50,194 nucleotides of DNA from Scytonema tolypothrichoides VB-61278 (GTDB lineage: Bacteria > Cyanobacteriota > Cyanobacteriia > Cyanobacteriales > Nostocaceae), in the NCBI RefSeq assembly GCF_000828085.3, contig NZ_JXCA02000022.1, forward strand, positions 18,997 to 69,190, given 5' to 3'. Position 1 is the first letter of the stretch. Each line of letters starts with the position of its first letter. A program made the translations under genes and the position numbers. A model generated the notes under the pieces. The model was given only the letters and a program-made list of their open reading frames with translations. It was not told the origin of the DNA and searched no databases. Shown piece after piece: positions 17,998 through 26,379 of this stretch.

Positions 17998-18190
17998 GGA
18001 AATAACTCAATGGCACGCCCCGAATAGGGGAATATGTCACAAGCACAACCTACCTTAACTTTGCCAGAATTAAGTTGTATCGCAAAGAGTGCAAGTTAAT
18101 GGCAGAAACTGAAAGCAAAACAAATCGCATGAGCGTTATCTGAGTGCCATCAGGAAATCATTTAGTTTGGTCTCAAGACCTTTTCAAAGT

Positions 18191-18239
18191 GGTACCATTT
18201 CACCCAACGAGATGTTTGCTTCGTTGGTGAAGTGGTATC
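18191..18239 (+). terminator. Strong hairpin followed by T-run between the two reductase genes
   Basis: Arms of about 19-20 bases (GGTACCATTTCACCCAACGA and TCGTTGGTGAAGTGGTATC) pair with one bulge and about two mismatches around a 10-base loop, and TTTTTTT follows at 18244-18250. This fits an intrinsic terminator of paralog 1; being 50 bp upstream of paralog 2 it may also act as an attenuator. The arms are longer than most terminators, so a small fold-back repeat is another option. Confidence 0.6.
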
Positions 18240-18288
18240 AAACTTTTTTTATGATTCTCAAGAGGTTAATTAACGGAAGCTAAAAACT

Positions 18289-19668
18289 ATGACATATGAT
18301 TACGACCTATTTGTTATTGGTGCTGGTTCTGGAGGTTTGGCTGCTTCCAAACGCGCTGCAAGCTACGGAGCAAAAGTAGCCATTGCTGAAAATGACTTGG
18401 TGGGTGGAACCTGTGTGATTCGTGGCTGCGTTCCCAAAAAACTCATGGTGTATGGTTCCCACTTTCGGGCTTTGTTTCATGACGCGGCTGGTTATGGCTG
18501 GAAAGTGGGTGAAGCACAACTAGACTGGGAACATTTCATCACAACAATAGATAAGGAAGTTCGCCGACTGTCACAACTGCACATCAACTTCCTAGAAAAA
18601 GCAGGAGTCCAACTTATACAAGGTCGTGCTACCCTAATAGACCCGCACACAGTAGAAGTAGACGGACGTAAAGTCACAGCAGACAAAATTTTGATTGCTG
18701 TTGGAGGACGTCCTATCAAACCCAATTTACCAGGGATGGAATATGCCATAACCTCCAACGAAATCTTTCACCTCAAACAACAACCAAAACATATCGCGAT
18801 CATTGGTTCGGGTTATATCGGCACGGAATTCGCCTGTATTCTGCGCGGATTAGGCAGTGAAGTGACGCAAATTATCCGCAAAGACTTGATTTTGAAAGGT
18901 TTTGATCAAGACATCCAACTTGAAATACAAGAAGGAATGATCAACCACGGAGTGCGAATTATCAAAAATACCGTAGTAGAAGCCGTGGAACAAGTCCCAG
19001 AAGGCTTAAAGTTAACTTTTTCAGGAGAACATACAGAACCAATCATTGCCGATGTGTTTTTAGCAGCAACAGGTCGCTCACCTAATATAGAAGGATTAGG
19101 TTTAGAAAATGCTGGAGTTGATATCGCTGCAACTTCGCTTGAAGGACCTGGATATAATACCATGAACGCTATAGCTGTTAACGAATACAGTCAAACTTCT
19201 CAACCGAATATTTTTGCTGTAGGTGACGTGACTGATAGAATTAATCTCACTCCTGTAGCTATAGGTGAAGGTCGTGCTTTTGCAGACAGTGAGTTCGGTG
19301 GTAACCGCCGTGTGTTCAGTCACGAAGATGTCCCCACAGCCGTATTTTCCACACCCGAAGCCGCTACAGTTGGTTTGACTGAGGCTGAAGCACGTTCTCA
19401 ATTCGGAGACGACGGCGTGAAAATTTACCGCACTCGCTTCCGTCCGTTATTCCACAGTTTAACAGGTTCATCAGAAAAGACAGTGATGAAGTTAGTAGTG
19501 GATGCTAACACAGACAAAGTGCTTGGTGCTCATATGGTGGGTGAAAGCGCAGGTGAGATTATTCAAGGGGTGGCGATCGCCGTCAAAATGGGCGCAACCA
19601 AAAAAGACTTTGATGCTACTGTTGGTATCCATCCCACATCAGCAGAAGAATTCGTTACCATGCGCTAA
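18289..19668 (+). CDS. gor: Glutathione-disulfide reductase, paralog 2
   Basis: This 459-residue flavoenzyme has the same plan as its upstream paralog: VIGAGSGGLAASKRAASYG (FAD), GGTCVIRGCVPKKLMVY with redox Cys42 and Cys47, AIIGSGYIGTEFACILRGLG (NADPH domain), FAVGDVTDRINLTPVAIGEG and a C-terminal GIHPTSAEEFVTMR. IRGCVPKKLMVY and the MR C-terminus match typical cyanobacterial Gor more closely than paralog 1. An insertion near 285-300 (SLEGPGYNTMNAIAVNEYSQ) is missing from paralog 1. It acts in the cytoplasm to regenerate glutathione. The hairpin and T-run upstream suggest its own transcription. Confidence 0.93.
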   Translation: MTYDYDLFVIGAGSGGLAASKRAASYGAKVAIAENDLVGGTCVIRGCVPKKLMVYGSHFRALFHDAAGYGWKVGEAQLDWEHFITTIDKEVRRLSQLHINFLEKAGVQLIQGRATLIDPHTVEVDGRKVTADKILIAVGGRPIKPNLPGMEYAITSNEIFHLKQQPKHIAIIGSGYIGTEFACILRGLGSEVTQIIRKDLILKGFDQDIQLEIQEGMINHGVRIIKNTVVEAVEQVPEGLKLTFSGEHTEPIIADVFLAATGRSPNIEGLGLENAGVDIAATSLEGPGYNTMNAIAVNEYSQTSQPNIFAVGDVTDRINLTPVAIGEGRAFADSEFGGNRRVFSHEDVPTAVFSTPEAATVGLTEAEARSQFGDDGVKIYRTRFRPLFHSLTGSSEKTVMKLVVDANTDKVLGAHMVGESAGEIIQGVAIAVKMGATKKDFDATVGIHPTSAEEFVTMR

Positions 19669-19673
19669 ACAAG

Positions 19674-19713
19674 TCATGAGTCGTTTGCTTTTGACAAATG
19701 ACTCATGACTAAA
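19674..19713. repeat. Inverted repeat after gor
   Basis: Left arm AGTCATGAGTCGTTTG and the complement of the right arm AGTCATGAGTCATTTG match at 15 of 16 bases, separated by 8 bases, 5 bp after the gor stop. It has no strong T-run. Its arms look like STRR heptamers in opposing orientation. It may stop transcription or stabilise the gor mRNA. Confidence 0.6.
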
Positions 19714-19733
19714 GACAGCACAAGTCAAACTTC

Positions 19734-20072
19734 ATGTCTAGTGAATTTATTTATCTTCACGGTTTTGCATCCAGTCCCAATTCTGCAAAAGCAGAGTACA
19801 TACGTACCTGCTTTGCACAAGCCAATATCAAGTTAAAAATCCCTGATTTGAATGCCGGGGACTTTTCTCACTTAACAATCACTCGCCAGCTTTCTCAAAT
19901 TGCGTCCCAATTCAATCATCATTCTACGCCAGTAACGCTTATTGGTTCCAGTTTGGGTGGTTTGAGCGCCGCCCATTTGGGACAGCAATATCCACAAGTG
20001 CAACGCCTCGTCCTTTTAGCGCCTGCTTTCGGATTTTTATCCCATTGGTTACCCAAGGTAGGAGATGAGGGG
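19734..20072 (+). pseudogene. YqiA-type alpha/beta-hydrolase gene, 5' part, interrupted
   Basis: The first 113 codons encode the N-terminal half of a YqiA/YcfP-like esterase: FIYLHGFASSPNSAKAEYI at the start and LIGSSLGGLSAAHLGQQYPQ, the nucleophile elbow G-S-S-L-G-G with the catalytic Ser. The frame meets an IS607-type element near 20072 and runs into a stop at 20093. The C-terminal half resumes at about 21941. Joining 20072 to 21941 gives GDEG-VERMQHWQKERY in frame. As it stands no full esterase can be made, unless the element excises. Confidence 0.85.
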
Positions 20073-20142
20073 CTGACAACAGAAGTGAAATAATTGGACA
20101 AGATTAGATAAGATTGGACAGTAAACAACTTATAATGAATAA

Positions 20143-20751
20143 ATGTCCAATATTATCGGCGTAAAGGAGGCAGCAGAACTGCTTGGGGTCAGTACTAAGA
20201 CAATCAGACGTTGGGAGGCGGAAGGAAAAATCAAGTCTGTGCGTACAGAGGGAGGTCACAGGCGATTTGAAATCTCACAATTGCTTGGGACAAAAACAGA
20301 TGCCAGCTTAACAATTGGTTATGCGCGTGTCAGTAGTTATGAGCAAAAGCAAGACCTAGAACGTCAAGTAATTGTCTTAGAGACGTACTGCGCCAAACAT
20401 GGTTGGTGTTTTGAAATCATTCAAGATTTAGGCAGTGGCTTAAATTACCGTAAAAAAGGACTGATACGGTTAATCAAGTTGATATGTTCATACCAAGTAG
20501 AAAGATTGGTTGTCACTCATAAAGATAGACTATTACGCTTTGGCTCAGAGCTAATTTTTACAATATGTGAAATATTTGGAGTTGAAGTTATCGTGATTAA
20601 TCGTACAGAAGACTCAACGTTTGAGGAAGATTTAGCACAAGATGTGTTAGAAATAATAACAGTATTTAGTGCGCGATTATATGGGTCAAGAAGTCATAAA
20701 AATAAACAAATAGTCAAACAGCTTAAAGAAGTAGCAAATAATTTAAAGTAG
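20143..20751 (+). CDS. tnpA: IS607-type serine recombinase transposase
   Basis: This 202-residue protein has a MerR-like helix-turn-helix at residues 1-48 (IIGVKEAAELLGVSTKTIRR, then WEAEGKIKSVRTEGGHRRFE) and a small serine recombinase domain at about 56-200 (IGYARVSSYEQKQDLERQ with catalytic Ser64; VVTHKDRLLRFGSELI; ARLYGSRSHKNKQ). In IS607 the DNA-binding domain precedes the catalytic one, opposite to resolvases, and this order is seen here. It cuts and rejoins element ends through a 5'-phosphoserine link. The stop overlaps the region just before the TnpB GTG start (1-bp gap), so both are translated together. Confidence 0.95.
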   Translation: MSNIIGVKEAAELLGVSTKTIRRWEAEGKIKSVRTEGGHRRFEISQLLGTKTDASLTIGYARVSSYEQKQDLERQVIVLETYCAKHGWCFEIIQDLGSGLNYRKKGLIRLIKLICSYQVERLVVTHKDRLLRFGSELIFTICEIFGVEVIVINRTEDSTFEEDLAQDVLEIITVFSARLYGSRSHKNKQIVKQLKEVANNLK

Positions 20752-20752
20752 T

Positions 20753-21892
20753 GTGATGTTGCTCGGATTCAAGACAGAACTCAAGCTGAACAATTATCAA
20801 CGTACCCAACTAGCAAAACACGTAGGTACTGCAAGACACGCATATAATTGGGGATTAGGCTTGTGTTTAGGAATTCTTGACCACAATCGACTTCATCCAG
20901 ATAAAAAGATTAAATTTCCAACAGCGATTGACTTACATAAATGGTTAGTAGCCATAGTCAAGCCGGAGAATTCATGGTATTACGAAGTCAGTAAATGTGC
21001 GCCACAGTATGCATTGAAAGCATTGAGAGAAGGTTTTGCAAAATGGTTTAGTAAAAAGGGAGGTAGACCGAAATTTAAGAAAAAAGGTCGTGATGATTCT
21101 TTTACGTTAGATGGAACAATTAAGGTCTTAGAACAAAAGAAAATTCAATTACCAGTAATTGGTATATTGCAGACTTATGAAAAACTACCAATTGGTCATT
21201 GCCCAAAAAATATTACTATTAGTCGTCAAGCTGATAGATGGTTTATTTCTTGGCGGATAGAAGTATCAACTTATGTGAAAGAAAAAAACATGGATGTAGT
21301 TGGAGTTGATTTAGGAGTTAAATCTCTAGCCACTCTTTCTACAGGAGAAGTTGTTAATGGAAGCAAAAGTTATAGAAAGTATCGCCAAAAACTAGCGAGA
21401 CTACAACGTCGATTGAGTCGGAAAGTCAAGCATTCAAGTAATTGGTACTCTGCGGTAATAGATGTTGCCAAACTACATCGAAAAATTGCCAACATTCGTG
21501 GAGATACGTTGCATAAATTAACTACCTATTTAAGCAAGAACCACGCAACAGTAGTGATAGAAGATTTAAACGTGTCCGGAATGTTGGCAAATCATAAATT
21601 AGCAGCTTCGGTTGCGGATATGGGTTTTTATGAATTCCGACGCCAACTTGAATACAAATGCAAGCTCAATGGCAGTAGTTTAATCATCGCAGACAGGTTT
21701 TTTGCATCAAGTAAAACCTGTTCTAATTGCGGTCATATTAAACAAGAACTCAGTTTATCTGAACGAGTTTTCGTTTGTGAACAATGTTCCTGTCAGATAG
21801 ACCGAGATTTGAACGCAGCAATTAATCTTAGTAGGTTAAGCTCTAACCGAATTCACGCCTGTGAACAGAGTGCCGCCGACGGTTCTGGATGA
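20753..21892 (+). CDS. tnpB: TnpB RNA-guided nuclease of IS607-type element
   Basis: This 379-residue TnpB has an N-terminal helical/WED-like region (about 1-170) and a split RuvC nuclease with all three acidic residues: Asp186 in VVGVDLGVKSLATLS, Glu270 in VVIEDLNVSGM, and Asp352 in DRDLNAAINL. A zinc-ribbon with CSNCGHIK and CEQCSC lies between the last two. The start is GTG at 20753 (an ATG follows directly). Known TnpBs are guided by a transposon-end RNA and cut donor sites, helping the element persist; that role is assumed here. The C-terminus (DLNAAINLSRLSSNRIHACE) is full length. Confidence 0.95.
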   Translation: MMLLGFKTELKLNNYQRTQLAKHVGTARHAYNWGLGLCLGILDHNRLHPDKKIKFPTAIDLHKWLVAIVKPENSWYYEVSKCAPQYALKALREGFAKWFSKKGGRPKFKKKGRDDSFTLDGTIKVLEQKKIQLPVIGILQTYEKLPIGHCPKNITISRQADRWFISWRIEVSTYVKEKNMDVVGVDLGVKSLATLSTGEVVNGSKSYRKYRQKLARLQRRLSRKVKHSSNWYSAVIDVAKLHRKIANIRGDTLHKLTTYLSKNHATVVIEDLNVSGMLANHKLAASVADMGFYEFRRQLEYKCKLNGSSLIIADRFFASSKTCSNCGHIKQELSLSERVFVCEQCSCQIDRDLNAAINLSRLSSNRIHACEQSAADGSG

Positions 21893-21940
21893 AGCAGGAA
21901 GCAGACCGGACAACGTTATGTCTAACTTTGTCCAAGTTTT
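21850..21940 (+). ncRNA. Possible TnpB guide RNA (reRNA/omega-RNA) region
   Basis: For TnpB elements the guide RNA usually overlaps the 3' end of tnpB and runs to the right element border, with the guide derived from flanking DNA. The stretch from the tnpB tail to 21940 is the expected position, and the guide would begin with GTAGAGCGGATGCAGC in the esterase gene. This is a positional inference; no structure was computed. Confidence 0.35.
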
Positions 21941-22252
21941 GTAGAGCGGATGCAGCACTGGCAAAAAGAAAGATATCTGATGGTTTACCACTATGGGGAA
22001 AACAAACCACTTCCTCTAAGTTACGATTTCGTTACAGATGCTCGTCAATATAAAGAGGAGGCGTTACAACGTCCCATTCCCACCCTTATTTTGCACGGAC
22101 GAAATGATGAGGTGATTCCGATTCAAGCCAGTCGCGACTTTGCCCAACAGCGTCCTTGGGTAGAGTTGATAGAACTTGACAGCGATCACGGTTTAGGTGA
22201 TGTGATGACGGAAATTTGGCAAACAATTCAGCTGTTTTGCCAGTTACCGTAA
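21941..22252 (+). pseudogene. YqiA-type alpha/beta-hydrolase gene, 3' part, interrupted
   Basis: This frame encodes the C-terminal half of the esterase: HWQKERYLMVYHYGENKPLP, then IPTLILHGRNDEVIPIQASR with the catalytic Asp, and ELDSDHGLGDVM with the catalytic His. An ATG at 21950 could start a fragment of 100 residues, but it lacks the nucleophile and would be inactive alone. Upstream codons GTA GAG CGG continue the frame of the 5' part, showing the insertion site. Confidence 0.85.
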
Positions 22253-22293
22253 AGTTGTATAATTAACGATCCTTAGTCATTCACGATTTTTTG

Positions 22294-22328
22294 CTAATGA
22301 CTGATGACCAATAACTAATGACTAAATT
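22294..22328. repeat. CTAATGA-type heptamer STRR before hisC
   Basis: Five consecutive 7-bp steps read CTAATGA, CTGATGA, CCAATAA, CTAATGA, CTAAATT and end exactly at the hisC ATG (22329). Confidence 0.85.
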
Positions 22329-23483
22329 ATGCTGCCATTCATCAGGTCAGACTTAGCGCAATTTACCGCTTACAAACCTCATCCCAGTAGCGATACTGCT
22401 CAAAACGTCCAAGCATCTATCCAAATTGACCGCCTAGATACAAATGAAAGTCCCTACGATCTGCCATTAGAGCTAAAAGAGAAACTAGCTTGGACATATC
22501 AGCAGCAGATTGAGACGAACCGTTACCCTGATGGCGGACATGAAACACTCAAGAGTGCGATCGCCGAGTATGTCAATGAATCTGCCCATCTTTGGCCATC
22601 TGTTTTCACACCCTCCCATATTTCCGTTGGTAACGGTTCAGATGAACTCATACGCTCGATACTCATAGCTAGTTGCTTAGGGGGGGAGGGTTCTATTCTA
22701 GTGGCTCAACCCACTTTTTCAATGTACGCTATTTTGGCACAAACTCTTGGGATTCCCGTTGTTAAGGTAGCTAGAAATGAGGCGAATTTTGAAATTGATT
22801 TACAAGCTGCCCAATTAGCCACAGAACAAACTCAACATCCTCCCATCCGGGCAGTCTTTGTCGTTCATCCGAATTCACCCACAGCTAATCCCCTTACTAT
22901 AGCAGAGTTGGCATGGATTCGAAATCTACCTGAACATATTCTCGTCGTCATTGATGAAGCTTACTTTGAATTTAGTCAAGACACCCTAGTAAGTGAATTA
23001 TCACAGCGTCCTAACTGGGCGATATTACGTACATTTTCAAAAGCTTTCCGGTTAGCGGCGTTGCGAGTTGGGTATTGTGTTGCCCATCCTGAATTTATTG
23101 CCATCTTAGAAAAAGCTCGCTTACCCTACAATCTTCCCACCTTCTCATTAACAGCAGCAAGGGTTGCTTTACAAAACCGGACACTCCTATTGGAGTCAAT
23201 TCCCCAAACTCTTACAGAACGAGCAAAACTGATTCAAGCTTTATCCCAAAATCCAGCATTACAAGTTTGGGAAAGCGCGACAAACTTTGTTTATTTGCGT
23301 CTCAAACCAAATGGTTCTCACTCACAAGACGCTGGAGTAAAAAATCTTCACCAAAATCTGAAAGCTGCTGGCACCTTAGTGCGGGAAATCAACGGAGGAT
23401 TGCGAATTACTGTAGGAACTCCAGAGGAAAATGCTCGGACACTCAATAGGCTACAAGGTGCTTTAGTGAATTTTAATAAATAA
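22329..23483 (+). CDS. hisC: Histidinol-phosphate aminotransferase
   Basis: This 384-residue fold-type I PLP enzyme converts imidazole-acetol phosphate to histidinol phosphate with glutamate. Motifs: [11 protein letters not shown] at the start, [20 protein letters not shown] (PLP phosphate loop), [22 protein letters not shown] (Asp binding pyridine N) and [16 protein letters not shown] with the Schiff-base Lys238. Length and motif order match HisC; related cyanobacterial aromatic aminotransferases share the fold, so a second activity is possible. A heptamer STRR occupies the 35 bp directly before the ATG, so the ribosome binding region is repeat-derived. Confidence 0.93.
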   Translation: MLPFIRSDLAQFTAYKPHPSSDTAQNVQASIQIDRLDTNESPYDLPLELKEKLAWTYQQQIETNRYPDGGHETLKSAIAEYVNESAHLWPSVFTPSHISVGNGSDELIRSILIASCLGGEGSILVAQPTFSMYAILAQTLGIPVVKVARNEANFEIDLQAAQLATEQTQHPPIRAVFVVHPNSPTANPLTIAELAWIRNLPEHILVVIDEAYFEFSQDTLVSELSQRPNWAILRTFSKAFRLAALRVGYCVAHPEFIAILEKARLPYNLPTFSLTAARVALQNRTLLLESIPQTLTERAKLIQALSQNPALQVWESATNFVYLRLKPNGSHSQDAGVKNLHQNLKAAGTLVREINGGLRITVGTPEENARTLNRLQGALVNFNK

Positions 23484-23532
23484 TCTTTAATTTTTTTTGA
23501 CGAATTTCTAAGTAGTACGCATTACCTAAAAT

Positions 23533-23553
23533 AAAGCTACCATTTGAAATCAG
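23533..23553. repeat. 21-bp sequence shared with 47011-47031
   Basis: The stretch AAAGCTACCATTTGAAATCA (plus G) matches 19 of 21 bases at 47011-47031, and AGTACG precedes both by a similar distance (23514 and 46991). Both lie in gene-free DNA. They may be remnants of one dispersed element. Confidence 0.5.
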
Positions 23554-23770
23554 CGAAAAGCCTAGACAATAAGCTTTTTGACTGTTGAACGCCAGTTGCA
23601 ACCCTACCCTAGGGTTGACTTTCTGACGAGGGACGTCTACAAGCCAGTGACTAACGCTAACGATACTAGCGTAAACCAAACAAACTGTGTTGTAACTCAT
23701 TAAACTTTCATAATTGTTTAGATTCGATGTAAAGTTATCTCCTCCTCAAATGATGTTTTACCACAGCAAA

Positions 23771-24325
23771 CTACTCATCAAACCTGCTATCCACACCGCT
23801 ACCAAGACGGCGTAATATTCTGACGGTTTGTGGTAACACACCCACTAAAAGGGCAAATGCTTCATCTGGCAATTGATCAACGATTTCTGGTGGAAAGTAT
23901 TGTTCAAATTGGTCTAGTATCTTCTGGATTCGCTGTCCAGATACTGGGTTTTCTGTAATTTGTTTAATTAAGCGAATCCACTGTCGCCTAATTAAGTAGG
24001 CTTTTTGGCGTTCCTCATGAGATTCCGGATTTAACAACGACAAATTACCTATCGGTAATGCCCCTCGACAATCACGATCATAATCACCACCCACCGCTGC
24101 TCCAGGACCCGCAAACTCAGCATGGTAACGTTTAAACAGTATTAAACCATTTCGTCTACGACTGTTGACGATGAACACTTTTCCACTGAGCAGCATTGTT
24201 AGGAGATCCGAGCTATAGGATTGCTCAGTTCCATCTGGCATGACAAGATAGTCGAGGAAACTGGTGTCAGGATAGTAAGTAGATACCATAGTAGTTTGAT
24301 AGCGTTGACAGTTTTCGCTATCCAT
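23771..24325 (-). CDS. Conserved hypothetical protein
   Basis: This 184-residue protein is not recognised. It is mixed alpha/beta in character with no signal peptide or membrane segment. Visible features are SGKVFIVNSRRRNGLILFKR (about 48-67), AGPGAAVGGDYDRDCRGALP, and a charged helical C-terminal half (RRQWIRLIKQITENP; IQKILDQFEQYFPPEIVDQL). The second ATG (MVSTYYPDTSFLDYLVMPDG, residue 13) is an alternative start. The gene stands alone, followed upstream by a long AT-rich gap. Coding is supported by length, regular codon use and an internal Gly/Pro/Asp-rich block. Confidence 0.7.
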   Translation of the reverse strand: MDSENCQRYQTTMVSTYYPDTSFLDYLVMPDGTEQSYSSDLLTMLLSGKVFIVNSRRRNGLILFKRYHAEFAGPGAAVGGDYDRDCRGALPIGNLSLLNPESHEERQKAYLIRRQWIRLIKQITENPVSGQRIQKILDQFEQYFPPEIVDQLPDEAFALLVGVLPQTVRILRRLGSGVDSRFDE

Positions 24326-25372
24326 CTTTTCTCGAAATTTGAATGAACTTGCTAGTTGTTTGCACTATAAGAGACGTTTGTATTTCTAGTACAATCAGAG
24401 CTTCAAACTTTCTTTACTATTAACAATTGGCTTTTCAATTTCTCTTAAAGAACAAAGAGGGCGTATCAGTAATTAGGTATTCACATTTTACGAGATCTAA
24501 CTGAAGTTGTCTTCTACAAAAGAAGCATTTTGTTAAAGTTTACATAAAGAAAGATATCTAGAATACAAAGATCTTGTGATGAATGAAAATCTTTTTAGCG
24601 TTATTTCTTTAACGTCATAATAATAATCTATTTGAGAGAGGTGGTATTCAATATTTACTCTGTTGTTTCAATCATCAATTATTTCTTCACAAAAAAGCAA
24701 ATATCATACATAACAATTCATCAAAAAAATATGTTTTTGATATTAATGAAGTAGGCTGCAAATATTTTGCATCAATACTTTAAGTTATTTTAAATCAGAT
24801 AAAATCTACAAATCAAAATATCTTAATTTATGTTTTTATGAATTTTTGTAAACAAAAGATTTTCAAATCCAAATGATAATATTTATTTATTGTAACTAGT
24901 CAAGTCTATTTTATTAGGATTACCTAACATTTTAATAAAAATATTCTTAATCACAACCTTTGTATTCTAGTAAATAGTCAGTAAAGAAGTCGTAATGGTC
25001 TCTTTTGCGGTAAATATCTTTATTTTGCTGATCTAACTTTAGAAGAACGTTAATGGCGAAAAATTCTCATCTTATGATTGCTGGAAACTCAATGTCAAAC
25101 CACGAATAGAACACAGATTGCTGGAAACTCAATGTCAAACCACGAATAGAACACAGATTTCCAGATCATCGAAATCAACTTCTAAGCAGACACAGTGTGC
25201 TCGTGTCAGATCAAGTCGTATTAACTTGAAATGGCTGTAATAGTTATTCACGCTAGAGATAGAGGCTGTGTAGTGGTGCAACCGAGGCGAATAGCACGAT
25301 TGTTTAGATCTGTTAATCTTACAAGTGGTGTTGTGATACACCATACGCCAGAAAAGTCATTAAGTAGAAAAT
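24326..25372. other. Long AT-rich gap with a 40-bp tandem duplication
   Basis: This 1-kb gap is notably AT-rich from about 24540 to 25070 with no credible coding. Near its right side a 40-bp unit is duplicated (25076-25155). Two short open frames across 25135-25431 on opposite strands overlap each other and the end of the acetyltransferase gene and show no domains, so they were not called. Confidence 0.45.
25076..25155. repeat. Exact 40-bp tandem duplication
   Basis: The unit GATTGCTGGAAACTCAATGT... (40 bp) occurs at 25076-25115 and again at 25116-25155 without a mismatch, followed by GATT of a third start. Perfect identity suggests a recent duplication. Confidence 0.9.
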
Positions 25373-26032
25373 TCAGACAATTAAGTTACCATTTAGGCGC
25401 TTACGCAAAAGAATCTGGCGTGATCGCCTGAAAAACAAGATATTCAAATGGGATTCCACTTTATGCTCTTGATATCCCAACTTGAAATAGAGCTGTCGTG
25501 CCTGACAGTTATTTTCTAAAACATGAAGGTATAAATCTTGAAACCCCCAAGAGAGGGAAACCTTTTCACAAGCTGTCAATAACCCAGAAGCAGCACCTTG
25601 CCTGCGGTATTTTGGGTGTACAGCTAAATTGGACAGGTACGGAAAACTTTTCCCTGCTTGCATCCAAGAATCGCTAAAACGCACACCCAACTCTACAGTT
25701 CCAACGATGTTGCTTGCAGTATCAGCAGTCATGTCAACAGCAACCAAACAGAGATGATGAGGTGCAGGAGATGCGAAACGATGCCTTAAGTCTTCGTATA
25801 TACCCAAACGCAATAATGGAAAAAGCCACTTTAATAGACCACTTTGGCTATGAAAGCTTTCGGCAATGATTTGGGCAACACCAATCAAATCAGCGGGTGT
25901 AGCCGCACGCATTTGAAATGGGTAAGAAGCTGGAAGCGCTGCGGCTAAGACTGGTTCTTGAGGAAATAAGTGAAAAAACAAGGGTTTCAAAGCTAGTTCA
26001 ATTTTGATTTTATCCAATACAAATATTCTCAA
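25373..26032 (-). CDS. GNAT-family N-acetyltransferase
   Basis: This 219-residue protein has a GNAT fold: MRAATPADLIGVAQIIAESF near residue 41, LSNLAVHPKYRRQGAASGLL (acetyl-CoA motif A with RRQGAA), and LHVLENNCQARQLYFKLGYQ (motif B). The first 38 residues (KIKIELALKPLFFHLFPQEP) are an extension whose start is uncertain; the ATG at residue 41 is possible. The substrate is unknown. Similar proteins are widespread in cyanobacteria, some annotated as ribosomal-protein acetyltransferase-like. Confidence 0.88.
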   Translation of the reverse strand: MRIFVLDKIKIELALKPLFFHLFPQEPVLAAALPASYPFQMRAATPADLIGVAQIIAESFHSQSGLLKWLFPLLRLGIYEDLRHRFASPAPHHLCLVAVDMTADTASNIVGTVELGVRFSDSWMQAGKSFPYLSNLAVHPKYRRQGAASGLLTACEKVSLSWGFQDLYLHVLENNCQARQLYFKLGYQEHKVESHLNILFFRRSRQILLRKRLNGNLIV

Positions 26033-26379
26033 ATATCGTAAAACATCATCAAACCTATAGCAAAACTTTGTAAGCCCTCAACATTGATGAACCGTTTACT
26101 GTGAGCAAGTAATTTAGCATAGCTTTCTGAAGATCCCGATTGCTAAATTGGAGGTATGTATTTGTTGAATAGTATACTTTGCTATTTAATCTCAATTGTT
26201 GCCATATCGCAAACTTTACCATGACTGGCACAAAGGAAACTTACTTGCACATCTTAAAGCCGGTGATTTGGCAAAAAACTTAACATATTGAGTTCAGTGA
26301 ACAAACTGTTGTTGAATAAATTACAACAAGCAATAAGGCAGTGTTACACTGGCTCAGGATTGAGAACACAGAACTTGGT
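26033..26379. other. Intergenic region upstream of TonB-like gene
   Basis: This gap between divergent genes contains AT-rich DNA with no recognisable repeat or RNA. It should contain the promoters of the acetyltransferase and TonB-like genes; no -10/-35 pair is clear enough to call. Confidence 0.35.

Larger units (their letters stand above)
20073..21940 (+). mobile_element. IS607-family insertion sequence (tnpA + tnpB) inside an esterase gene
   Basis: The element is about 1.87 kb; its borders were placed by where the interrupted esterase coding sequence stops and resumes. It carries a serine-recombinase transposase with a MerR-like N-terminus and a TnpB, the gene pair that defines IS607. There are no obvious terminal inverted repeats or target duplication, as expected for IS607, which inserts beside GG; a GGGG run sits at the left border. 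Subterminal sequences are related in inverted orientation: ATTGGACAAGATTAGATAAG at 20093 and the complement of 21914-21937 (TTGGACAAAGTTAGACATAA). ATTGGACA also repeats directly 20 bp later at 20113. Both ORFs look intact, so it may be active. Confidence 0.85.

Noticed and set aside
23473-23700. 75-codon minus-strand frame after hisC
   Set aside because: It overlaps the end of hisC and carries the shared 21-bp motif; it may be a remnant, but no start context or domain supports a live gene.
25135-25431. Two opposite-strand small open frames at the edge of the AT-rich gap
   Set aside because: They overlap each other, the 40-bp duplication and the acetyltransferase 3' end; no recognisable features.
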